The notes below the pieces were generated by a model. The model saw nothing but the letters and a program-made list of their open reading frames with translations. It was not told where the DNA came from and did not search any database. A DNA stretch of 64,000 nucleotides, taken from positions 2,108,001 to 2,172,000 of the forward strand of contig NZ_CP068393.1 of assembly GCF_018128945.1 (NCBI RefSeq), given 5' to 3'. Positions 27,802-34,762 of the stretch are shown piece after piece. This stretch comes from Aristaeella hokkaidonensis. Its GTDB lineage: Bacteria; Bacillota; Clostridia; Christensenellales; Aristaeellaceae. The stretch's first letter is position 1. Each line of letters opens with the position of its first letter. A program made the position numbers and the translations under genes.

Positions 27802-28275
27802 ATGAAGAAAGTTACTGCATGGATGCTTTGCCTGTTCCTGGTTCTCTCGGTCCTGGCGGTAAGCCTGGCAGGTGAAGCAGAGGTCGCGGGTGAAGAGGAA
27901 TTTATCGTCCCGAATATTATCCCGGCAAAAGAAATTGAGGACTTTGTCGGCGAATGGAATTTCTGTTGGATGGTATACGAGGATGGCGCAGTCAATAAGC
28001 TGCCGGAGGCGCAGCCGGATGATCCGGCAAATATGATCATCTCTGAAGACAAAGTCCTGTTATATGCAGCCGGAGACAGCATCGGTTCCGTGAAGCCCGA
28101 ATTCATCCCGGAAGACGGATCCCTGAGGATGATCCGCGAAGATGGTACAACGACCACCAGCCTGCACCTGACAGACAACGGTATGATCGCGTTCACGATT
28201 CCCGCGTCATTCAGTGTTCCCGACGGATATACCATATACATGATACAGAAAGAACAGCAGAATGAATCTGTTTAA
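27802..28275 (+). CDS. Secreted protein, paralog 2 of 3
   Basis: A 157-residue protein from the ATG at 27802; GGAGG lies upstream at a slightly long 12-base distance, and an ATG at 27797 is out of frame and stops at once. It has a signal peptide (MKKVTAWMLCLFLVLSVLAVSLAGE) and the shared core PNIIPAKEIEDFVGEWNFCWMV, ISEDKVLLY, PEFIPEDGSLRM and LTDNGMIAF. It is diverged from its neighbours, pointing to an old tandem duplication. Function unknown. Confidence 0.75.
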   Translation: MKKVTAWMLCLFLVLSVLAVSLAGEAEVAGEEEFIVPNIIPAKEIEDFVGEWNFCWMVYEDGAVNKLPEAQPDDPANMIISEDKVLLYAAGDSIGSVKPEFIPEDGSLRMIREDGTTTTSLHLTDNGMIAFTIPASFSVPDGYTIYMIQKEQQNESV

Positions 28276-28289
28276 GGAGGTTTTTTGAA

Positions 28290-28766
28290 ATGAAGAGAGC
28301 GATTGCGTTTATCCTTTCCCTGATGATGGTGCTTTCCGTCCTGGCCACGGGCCTGGCGGGTGAGGTCAGCGCTGCGGAGGACCTGGCGTTTACCCTTCCG
28401 GAGATTATCCCGGCGAAGGGAATCGAGGACTTTATCGGCGAATGGGTGTTTTATCTGGTTGCAGCGAAGGATGGCAGAACAATGACCCGGGAGGAAATGC
28501 TGGCAACCGAACAAGTGGATGATAAGGCGAATGTGACCATCTCCGAAGACACATTGATTATATATGCCCCTTCCACAGGGGAACTTGCGCCCGTGAAGGT
28601 TGAATTCAATGCGGAAAACGGATCGTTGAAAGCGATCAACGAAGAGGCTGACAGCACTACTGTCATTTACCTGACTGATAACGGTATGCTGGTGTTCTTT
28701 GAGCCGGATGATGTGACCCGGGAAGGCGCAGTATACCTGACACGGATAGAGGAAGAAAACGGTTGA
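28290..28766 (+). CDS. Secreted protein, paralog 3 of 3
   Basis: A 158-residue protein with GGAGG upstream of ATG, 15 bases after paralog 2. It has a signal peptide (MKRAIAFILSLMMVLSVLATGLAGE) and the core PEIIPAKGIEDFIGEWVFYLV, ISEDTLIIY and LTDNGMLVFF. The signal peptide is nearly the same as that of paralog 1, suggesting a more recent copy between these two. It ends just before a terminator at 28811. Function unknown. Confidence 0.75.
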   Translation: MKRAIAFILSLMMVLSVLATGLAGEVSAAEDLAFTLPEIIPAKGIEDFIGEWVFYLVAAKDGRTMTREEMLATEQVDDKANVTISEDTLIIYAPSTGELAPVKVEFNAENGSLKAINEEADSTTVIYLTDNGMLVFFEPDDVTREGAVYLTRIEEENG

Positions 28767-28810
28767 CAGAGGGACGTATTTGTTGACAACTTTTCCCTTC
28801 AAATGAAAAC

Positions 28811-28844
28811 GGGGCCTGCCGGGTGGCAGGCTCCTTAGTTTTTT
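28811..28844 (+). terminator. Rho-independent terminator after the three secreted paralogs
   Basis: GGGCCTGCC pairs with GGCAGGCTCC around a short loop and is followed by TTAGTTTTTTG. It lies between convergent genes and could serve both strands. Confidence 0.75.
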
Positions 28845-28861
28845 GTTGATGGTGGTCCGGT

Positions 28862-29116
28862 TTACGCGTCCAGCAGGGCTACGTATTCCTCAATGGTGAT
28901 GGCGTCAATGTAGTCCCGGAGGGATTTGCCGTCGATCTTATACCGGCTTACCAGGTCATAGGTGTCGGAGTAGTGTTTTTCTGTATCCTGGTGTTTATTT
29001 TCCGAAATGGTGAGCCAGTCCTCCTCATCCCGGACAATCTGAAACTTTCTTCCGCTGATGGCGATGACCATTTTCCAGGCATCTTCAATTTTCCTGATGA
29101 ATTCTCCCTTGCTCAC
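28862..29116 (-). CDS. Small hypothetical protein
   Basis: An 84-residue charged protein (MSKGEFIRKIEDAWKMVIAI, then GRKFQIVRDEEDWLTISENK) with AAGGAAGATGAACC upstream of ATG at 29116. No domain, signal peptide or membrane segment is recognised; a short beta segment followed by helices (GKSLRDYIDAITIEEYVALL) is likely. It is convergent with the secreted paralogs and followed by a shared terminator. Confidence 0.6.
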   Translation of the reverse strand: MSKGEFIRKIEDAWKMVIAISGRKFQIVRDEEDWLTISENKHQDTEKHYSDTYDLVSRYKIDGKSLRDYIDAITIEEYVALLDA

Positions 29117-29248
29117 GGTTCATCTTCCTTTCCTTTGTACCTGAGGGTACAGATGAACCATAATCCTTTATGGTGAAAAGAACGTGAACACGCAGTGAAA
29201 GGTTCGTCATCGCTTTTAGCGATAACAATGAACAATGAACAATGGTGG

Positions 29249-29277
29249 AAAAGACCACTTCCGGCTGCGGAAGTGGT
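29249..29277. terminator. Hairpin in the gap between the EAL gene and the small hypothetical gene
   Basis: ACCACTTCCG and CGGAAGTGGT flank a short loop and TTTTG follows on the plus strand; it could terminate the EAL transcript coming from the right. The rest of the 29117-29403 gap holds short repeats (GAACAATGAACAATG and a copy of the GTCATTCTGA-type repeat) and no gene. Confidence 0.5.
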
Positions 29278-29340
29278 TTTGTTGAATGAATGCGGTCTTC
29301 GACCTTGGTCAGGATGACAACGTGAAGGTTGCTGGGCGGA

Positions 29341-29409
29341 ATGTGACAAAGGGACAGACCAACTGTCACATTCCACGAACGTGACAGTTGGTCTGTCCCT
29401 TTGTCACAT
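29341..29409. repeat. Long perfect palindrome of the GTGACAG family
   Basis: A 29-bp arm (29341-29369, beginning ATGTGACAAAGGGACAG) is repeated as its exact reverse complement at 29381-29409 around an 11-base loop. It overlaps the last codons of the EAL gene. Related, less perfect copies lie at 28763, 31425, 31461, 43731, 53155 and 56491. Confidence 0.9.
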
Positions 29410-31329
29410 ATTGTGTTCCCGGATAAAGCGGATAAAGTTCTCCTCCGCCAGGGGGCGGGAGAAGAGGAATCCCTGGAGGTAGTCGCTGTCGTTTTTACGG
29501 AGCATCTCTTCCATTTCCCTGGTTTCAACGCCTTCCACAACGGCTTTCTTGCCGATGCCGTGGACGGCGTTAAGGGAGGTTTTGAGCAGGGTCATGGCGG
29601 AAGGCTCTGTCATGGCCTTCCAGAGGATATCCCGGTCAAACTTGACCAGGTCCACGGGGTAGGTCAGGAGCGTGCCGATGGTGGCAAAGCCGGAGCCGTA
29701 ATCATCCAGGCTGAAGGCGACGCCTTCCGCCCGCATGCGCTCCATGAAGGAGACCATCTGTTCCTTTTCCTTCTGGGTGGTCTCGGCGGTTTCCGTGATC
29801 TCCAGGTTGATAGCGTCCGTGGAAAGGCCGTACATGCGCATCAGTTCCAGCAGGTCGTCCGCCAGGGCCGGATTGCGCAGCTGGCGGGGAGACAGGTTCA
29901 CCTGGATGCAGTTCAGGCCCAGGCTCCGGGTATCCCGGTCCCGGATCATGCGGCAGACTTCCTCAAACACATACAGGCCCACGGCGTCGATTCGTCCGTT
30001 TTTCTCCGCAACGCGGATCAGCTCCTCCGGGTTGATGAAAGATCCGTTGCCGTCCCGCAGGCGGATCAGGGCTTCCGCGCTGCGGTAGGTGCCGCTTTCC
30101 ACATCCAGGATCGGCTGGAAAAAGACCTTGAAGGCGCGGGTTTCCAGAGCCTTGTCAATCAGGTGAAGCATCCGCTGCTCGCCGCGCATGGATTCCAGGG
30201 CCATGTCCACGGCCTCGTCCGACAGGGCGGCGGTGCTGACGTTCTCCGTTTCAGTCAGGTAGTCCAGGAGGGCGTAACCGTCGGGGAAATGTTCGGTGAC
30301 GGTAATGGTGCGGATCATCGGGGAAATGCGGATGGTTTCCGTCTTTTCCTGCTGGGTGACGGCAAAAGGCGCAGCAAAGCATTCCTGCACCTTGTCCCGG
30401 GCGAACTGCTCCCACTCCGGGGAGGCGTCCGCCTCGATGACCGCGAAGCACTCGTTGGAAAGGACGTAGACCTTGCCGGGGAAAGCGCTGTCCATCCGCT
30501 CCGCCAGGAGAATGGTCAATTGGTCAATGATGGACGGGCGGGAGGCCACGGCGGAAGTGCGGATATAATCCATGTGCAGGGCCATGATCTGATACGGCGT
30601 CCGTCTTTTCTGCAGGCGGCGGATCGTGGTGGTGAACGCGTAGCGGTTATAGCACATGGTGGTCTGGAAGAGGTAATAGGCATGGTTTTCAAAGGCCACG
30701 AAGAGGAAGAACAGGCTCAGGGTGGTCATGAAATTGCCGATGACATAGTGCGGGAAGATGATCTGGAACACCTGCGCCACGAAATTGGCGACGGCATACC
30801 AGAAAACAGCGATCTTCTGGTAATGGTTGAACTTCTTCCGGCAGAAAGCGTAGAGAAGCAGGCCGCCCAGGATCTCCGCGTAGGAGATGGTATAAAGCAG
30901 CCAGTGAAGGCTGCCCCGGCAGTAGACCAGGTTTTCGTCAAAGTAGGCGATCCACTTTGAAGCGGGAGAAGTGAAGATCAGGAAAGTTTCCAGGAGATGG
31001 ACGGAAAAGAAGAAGATCCGGACAGGGTATTTGAGCTGCGGGATCTTGGTCAGGTTGTCGGCATACAGCAGGAAAACGCCGGCCAGCAGGTTGTAAAACC
31101 AGAGATAGGACAGGTTCACCAGGTCCCGGGTAAAGGGCGTAAACTGCTCCGGATAGGTAATGGTATGAACCGAAACAATATTGATCGCGGAGGCCAGCAG
31201 GTTGATCACGACCATGCAGAAAAAGAGCCGGTTGTGCGGCGTGTCGTAATTCCGTTTCAGGAAATACAGCGCGAAAAGCACCACAGTGCCCATCACTGCG
31301 GCAACACAAAATTCGCTGATATACTGCAT
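29404..31329 (-). CDS. Membrane c-di-GMP phosphodiesterase (EAL domain)
   Basis: A 641-residue protein with about seven or eight N-terminal transmembrane helices (residues ~10-235), a degenerate GGDEF-like middle region (~255-395) and a C-terminal EAL domain (~405-635). The catalytic set looks complete: EALIRL, VNLSPRQL (substrate Asn), LEITET, SLDDYGSG (two Asp), VKFDR (Lys), VVEGVE and LQGFLFSRP. It should hydrolyse cyclic di-GMP to pGpG at the membrane. AGGAGG lies 12 bases before the ATG. It is monocistronic and one of four c-di-GMP turnover genes in the window; a long palindrome overlaps its 3' end. Confidence 0.92.
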   Translation of the reverse strand: MQYISEFCVAAVMGTVVLFALYFLKRNYDTPHNRLFFCMVVINLLASAINIVSVHTITYPEQFTPFTRDLVNLSYLWFYNLLAGVFLLYADNLTKIPQLKYPVRIFFFSVHLLETFLIFTSPASKWIAYFDENLVYCRGSLHWLLYTISYAEILGGLLLYAFCRKKFNHYQKIAVFWYAVANFVAQVFQIIFPHYVIGNFMTTLSLFFLFVAFENHAYYLFQTTMCYNRYAFTTTIRRLQKRRTPYQIMALHMDYIRTSAVASRPSIIDQLTILLAERMDSAFPGKVYVLSNECFAVIEADASPEWEQFARDKVQECFAAPFAVTQQEKTETIRISPMIRTITVTEHFPDGYALLDYLTETENVSTAALSDEAVDMALESMRGEQRMLHLIDKALETRAFKVFFQPILDVESGTYRSAEALIRLRDGNGSFINPEELIRVAEKNGRIDAVGLYVFEEVCRMIRDRDTRSLGLNCIQVNLSPRQLRNPALADDLLELMRMYGLSTDAINLEITETAETTQKEKEQMVSFMERMRAEGVAFSLDDYGSGFATIGTLLTYPVDLVKFDRDILWKAMTEPSAMTLLKTSLNAVHGIGKKAVVEGVETREMEEMLRKNDSDYLQGFLFSRPLAEENFIRFIREHNM

Positions 31330-31424
31330 GAAACCCTGTTTCCTCCTGACAGATGAAAAGAATAATCGATATGAGTATTATCAATTCGATGGAAGGCGTT
31401 GTCAAGTGACAAGGTCCCTATATG

Positions 31425-31487
31425 TTGTCAGGGGGACGTATCTGTTGACAACTTTTCACCGTGACAGGGGGACGGTTCTGTTGTCAC
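31425..31487. repeat. Two tandem GTGACAG-family repeats
   Basis: TTGTCAGGGGGACGTATC...TTGACAA (31425-31451) and GTGACAGGGGGACGG...TTGTCAC (31461-31487) are near-identical imperfect palindromes in the gap between the EAL gene and trpB. No gene is seen in 31330-31610. Confidence 0.75.
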
Positions 31488-31570
31488 ACTTTTGAACATA
31501 TTATTTGAGATAGAAAGAGGAAATGGTACAACAGAAGCCGTCCCCTGGTCACTCGCCCGCGGTCAGCAAA

Positions 31571-31600
31571 AAGGAGCATGCGTTTGCATGCTCCTTATCT
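31571..31600 (-). terminator. Terminator of trpB
   Basis: AAGGAGCATGC pairs exactly with GCATGCTCCTT, and the minus strand continues TTTTTGC. It sits 15 bases after the trpB stop. Confidence 0.85.
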
Positions 31601-31610
31601 TTGTTGGTTA

Positions 31611-32981
31611 TCAGATCTTCGGCAGGCGGGCACGGAAGGCGGCCAGCTCGTCGTCGGTGGGAATGTAGTCGTCCATCTTGCCGTCATGGAACTTCTCGTA
31701 GGCCACCAGGTCGAAGTAGCCGGTGCCAGTGAGGCCGAAGAGGATGGTCTTCTCTTCGCCGGTTTCCTTGCACTTGAGGGCTTCGTCGATGGCCGCGCAG
31801 ATGGCGTGGCTGCTTTCCGGGGCGGGCAGGATGCCTTCGGTGCGGGCGAAGGTTTCGGCCGCTTCAAAGACCTTGGTCTGGGGCACGGAAACCGCGCGCA
31901 TCAGCTTGTCATCATACAGCTGGGACAGGATGGGGCTCATGCCGTGATACCGCAGGCCGCCGGCGTGGTTCGGAGCCGGGATGAAGTCGGAACCCAGGGT
32001 GTACATCTTCGCCAGCGGGCACACCATGCCGGTGTCGCAGAAGTCGTAGGCGTAGACGCCGCGGGTGAAGCTGGGGCAGGAGGCGGGCTCCACGGCGATG
32101 AAGTCGTAATCCGCTTCACCCCGGAGCTTCTCGCCCATGAAGGGAGCGATCAGGCCTCCCAGGTTGCTGCCGCCGCCGGCGCAGCCGATGATGGTATCCG
32201 GCTTGATGCCGTATTTATCCATGGCGATCTTGGTTTCCATACCGATGACGGACTGGTGCAGGAGCACCTGGTTCAGCACGCTGCCCAGCACGTAGCGGTA
32301 GCCGGGATTGCTCACGGCCACTTCAACGGCCTCGGAAATGGCGCAGCCCAGGGAACCGGTGGTGCCGGGATGCTCCGCCAGGATCTTCTGGCCCACCTGG
32401 GTGGTCATGGAGGGAGAAGGCGTCACGGAAGCGCCGTAGACCCGCATCACTTCGCGGCGGAAGGGTTTCTGCTCATAGGAAACCTTGACCATGTACACCT
32501 TGCAGTCCAGTTCGAAATACGCGCAGGCCATGGACAGGGCCGTGCCCCACTGGCCGGCGCCGGTCTCGGTGGTGACGCCCTTCAGGCCCTGCTTCTTGGC
32601 GTAGTAGGCCTGGGCGATGGCGGAATTCAGCTTATGGCTGCCGCTGGTGTTGTTGCCTTCGAATTTGTAGTAGATCTTCGCGGGGGTGCCCAGCTTCTTC
32701 TCCAGGCAGTAGGCCCGGACCAGGGGAGAGGGACGGTACATCTTGTAGAAGTCCAGGATCTCCTGGGGCACGGGATATTCACGGGTATCGTTGTCCAGTT
32801 CCTGCTGCACCAGCTCGTCGCAGAAAACGCCGGAAAGCTCAGCCGCGGTCATGGGCTGATGGGTGCCGGGATTCAGCAGGGGCGCGGGCTTGTTCTTCAT
32901 ATCGGCCCGCAGGTTGTACCAGTAAGTGGGCATCTCGGATTCGGTCAGGTAGATTTTGTAGGGAATTTCATTGTGTGCCAT
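31611..32981 (-). CDS. trpB: Tryptophan synthase beta chain, TrpB2-type, stand-alone
   Basis: A 456-residue PLP enzyme starting at 32981 (AAAGGAG nine bases upstream); a longer frame runs back into the T-box leader and is not used. The PLP lysine is in GSHKLNSA (K117), the phosphate-binding loop is CAGGGSNLGG, and the TETGAGQWG loop that carries the catalytic Glu is present. The extended N-terminus and length (about 455 rather than 400) fit the TrpB2 subgroup. It joins indole or carbanion equivalents with serine to make tryptophan. No trpA or other trp gene is nearby, so it may salvage indole. Expression is controlled by the upstream tryptophan T-box. Confidence 0.93.
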   Translation of the reverse strand: MAHNEIPYKIYLTESEMPTYWYNLRADMKNKPAPLLNPGTHQPMTAAELSGVFCDELVQQELDNDTREYPVPQEILDFYKMYRPSPLVRAYCLEKKLGTPAKIYYKFEGNNTSGSHKLNSAIAQAYYAKKQGLKGVTTETGAGQWGTALSMACAYFELDCKVYMVKVSYEQKPFRREVMRVYGASVTPSPSMTTQVGQKILAEHPGTTGSLGCAISEAVEVAVSNPGYRYVLGSVLNQVLLHQSVIGMETKIAMDKYGIKPDTIIGCAGGGSNLGGLIAPFMGEKLRGEADYDFIAVEPASCPSFTRGVYAYDFCDTGMVCPLAKMYTLGSDFIPAPNHAGGLRYHGMSPILSQLYDDKLMRAVSVPQTKVFEAAETFARTEGILPAPESSHAICAAIDEALKCKETGEEKTILFGLTGTGYFDLVAYEKFHDGKMDDYIPTDDELAAFRARLPKI

Positions 32982-33057
32982 GGTTGCAGTCTCCTTTCTG
33001 TCTGTCGGAATGTTAATGAGGCTTTGGGACTGCGGTCCGTTATTGCGATTGCAATCA

Positions 33058-33338
33058 AAAAGACCTGTCCCAGTTTTTTGCTGGGACAGGTCCTGATAAA
33101 TCATTCCCTGCGGTGCCACCCGGCTTGGCGCGTTTCCGCGCCCTCCTCACTGCGTACATTCATACGCGGACCTTTGATTACGGAGGGTCAGCTCCGTCTC
33201 ACATACTCGGGGAAATCCCTTTCTGTTCGCCCTCGGAAGTCCATTCCTTTCCGGCTCTCCTGCCGCGCTTCCACCCCCGGCGGCTCTCTGTAAGGAAAGA
33301 TTATGGAAAGTACTCACTCTTCTTCAACGGTTTATCAA
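33058..33338 (-). ncRNA. T-box leader, tryptophan-specific, controlling trpB
   Basis: Reading leftward, a stem I region contains GAATGGACTTCC, giving a specifier TGG (33243-33241) flanked by the usual GAA and A. The T-box core GGGTGGCACCGC is at 33121-33110. A terminator follows (GACCTGTCCCAG with CTGGGACAGGTC, 33092-33062, then TTTTTG). Uncharged tRNA-Trp would stabilise the antiterminator and allow trpB transcription. The leader ends ~75 bases before the trpB start. Confidence 0.95.
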
Positions 33339-33368
33339 AGCATAGCACAAGGAGAAAGCAATGTGCAA
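33339..33368 (-). promoter_or_regulatory. Probable promoter of the T-box/trpB transcript
   Basis: Minus-strand TTGCAC (33368-33363) and TATGCT (33344-33339) with an 18-base spacer lie directly upstream of the T-box leader. Confidence 0.6.
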
Positions 33369-33484
33369 GAGGATGGGTTGTACTTCTGGTGTATTCCGGA
33401 CAGGGGACGGTTCCTTGTCCGGATTTCCCCGGTGTCTGCTTAACTTGCATGTTATCTTGTATGGTATCTTGAATTGTTTCTCGT

Positions 33485-34477
33485 TTATTTCCTGATATAG
33501 CGCTGGTTCCGGCTGGTGGGTTTGTCCGGAACGCTCATGGTAATCAGTGATCTTTCCAGGGCAGGAAGCAGGTACATTTTCCGGAAGTTGTCCCGGGATT
33601 TCAATTGCAGCTTCTGCATGAGCTGGGCGCCTGTATAAGGCACATCATACTCCATGATATCCAGGAGGCGTTTCACGGCTTCAGGCAGATAGGCGTCTTC
33701 CCCGGAAACCTGCTCCAGGGTCCAGTCCAGGGTTCGGTTGATCTTATCCAGCATGAATTCAATAAACGCATCCGAACTGCCGGAGGAATGACAGACAGCG
33801 ATCGCGTCATAGTATTCCTGCTGGAATTTATGGATATGGTTCTCAATCGGCAGATACTGGAAAACGGGATGCCACTGCATCAGCAGCGCTGTCTGCCACA
33901 GGCGGGCCATCCGTCCGTTCCCGTCCTCAAAAGGATGGATAAAAACAAACTCATAATGAAAAACAGAAGAGAGGATCAGGGGATGCAGCGTCTTCCTCGC
34001 TTCCTTCATCCAGGCGAACAGTGATTCCATATGGTCAGGCACCAGTTCCGGAGGCGGCGCCATAAAGATGCACTTGTTTCCCCTGAAGACACCCTCATTA
34101 TGATCCCGAAATACGCCGGACTGCTGCACAGTCAGATATGTCATGATCCCATGAAGCCTTTTCAATTCCTTCAGCGAGAAAGGATCAAAATGGCCCAGCT
34201 GTTCATAGGCCTGGTATGCGTTCTTGACTTCCTGGATATCTTTGGCTGGGCCGATTACCGTCTTGCCATTAATGACGCTCCTGACCTCATCCAGCGAGAG
34301 GGAATTTGCCTCAATGGCCACAGAGGACCAGACAGAACGAATGCGGTTGTTCCTGCGCAGATGGGGCTTCGTTTCAAAAGAACGATAACCGCTGATCCTG
34401 CCAATCTTTTCAGCAATCTCCGCAACCTGCCCCAGCATCTGAACAGTGACCGTAAAAGGCGGTGCATAGCGTTCCAT
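33485..34477 (-). CDS. Fic-domain protein (AMP-transferase family) with C-terminal winged-helix-like region
   Basis: A 330-residue Fic protein. The catalytic loop HPFEDGNGRMAR (H181-R192) is complete and an upstream SSVAIEAN segment (residues 51-58) occupies the place of the auto-inhibitory [ST]xxxE[GN] helix, with Ala in place of Gly/Asn. A C-terminal ~70 residues (YTGAQLMQKLQLKSRDNFRK) look like a winged-helix module. Family members transfer AMP to target hydroxyls and are normally held off by the glutamate. No antitoxin gene is adjacent. Starts at 34477 with GCGAGGGGATAAT upstream. Confidence 0.92.
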   Translation of the reverse strand: MERYAPPFTVTVQMLGQVAEIAEKIGRISGYRSFETKPHLRRNNRIRSVWSSVAIEANSLSLDEVRSVINGKTVIGPAKDIQEVKNAYQAYEQLGHFDPFSLKELKRLHGIMTYLTVQQSGVFRDHNEGVFRGNKCIFMAPPPELVPDHMESLFAWMKEARKTLHPLILSSVFHYEFVFIHPFEDGNGRMARLWQTALLMQWHPVFQYLPIENHIHKFQQEYYDAIAVCHSSGSSDAFIEFMLDKINRTLDWTLEQVSGEDAYLPEAVKRLLDIMEYDVPYTGAQLMQKLQLKSRDNFRKMYLLPALERSLITMSVPDKPTSRNQRYIRK

Positions 34478-34574
34478 ATTATCCCCTCGCTTTCACAACC
34501 ATTATATGTGAATTGAAAGAACAGATCAATAACTTACATGTTATCTTGTATGGTTTCTTGTATGGCCGACGTGA

Positions 34575-34611
34575 AAAGTGGACACCGGGGACAGTCCCCA
34601 GTGTCCACTTT
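34575..34611. repeat. GTGGACAC-family palindrome
   Basis: AAAGTGGACACCGGGGAC / GTCCCCAGTGTCCACTTT, one mismatch, in the gap between the divergent fic and ImmA-like genes. Other copies: 39454, 40937, 40974, 41728, 45414. Confidence 0.85.
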
Positions 34612-34675
34612 ACTTTTAACTCCTATCTCCTCCCTGATTTTAACCAGATTTCCCATCTTGCTTTTTGTCCAAAAG

Positions 34676-34732
34676 CACAATATAATTGTGTTTGCAAAAG
34701 ATAATTGTGTTGTCAGCACATATTTATTGTGC
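34676..34732. promoter_or_regulatory. Cluster of inverted repeats upstream of the ImmA-like gene (candidate operator)
   Basis: A palindrome CACAATATAATTGTG (34676-34690), a second ATAATTGTGTT 19 bases on (34701), and GCACA-7-TGTGC (34716-34732) share the half-site TTGTG/CACAA. Position just before the start codon suggests autoregulation. Confidence 0.45.
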
Positions 34733-34762
34733 TTTTCTATCCGATGAAAGGAGTCTTGGATC

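Noticed and set aside
29341..29409. Long palindrome as the end of an insertion sequence
   Set aside because: No transposase frame or paired distant inverted repeat was found; related palindromes are dispersed as single units.
29401..30960. Long plus-strand open frame opposite the EAL gene
   Set aside because: It is a mirror of GC-rich codon use. The minus strand has a complete EAL domain and the plus frame gives low-complexity Gly/His/Arg-rich sequence without motifs.
31578..33293. 571-codon plus-strand open frame opposite trpB
   Set aside because: It is antisense to a complete TrpB and its T-box; the translation is Gly/His/Val-rich and matches no family.
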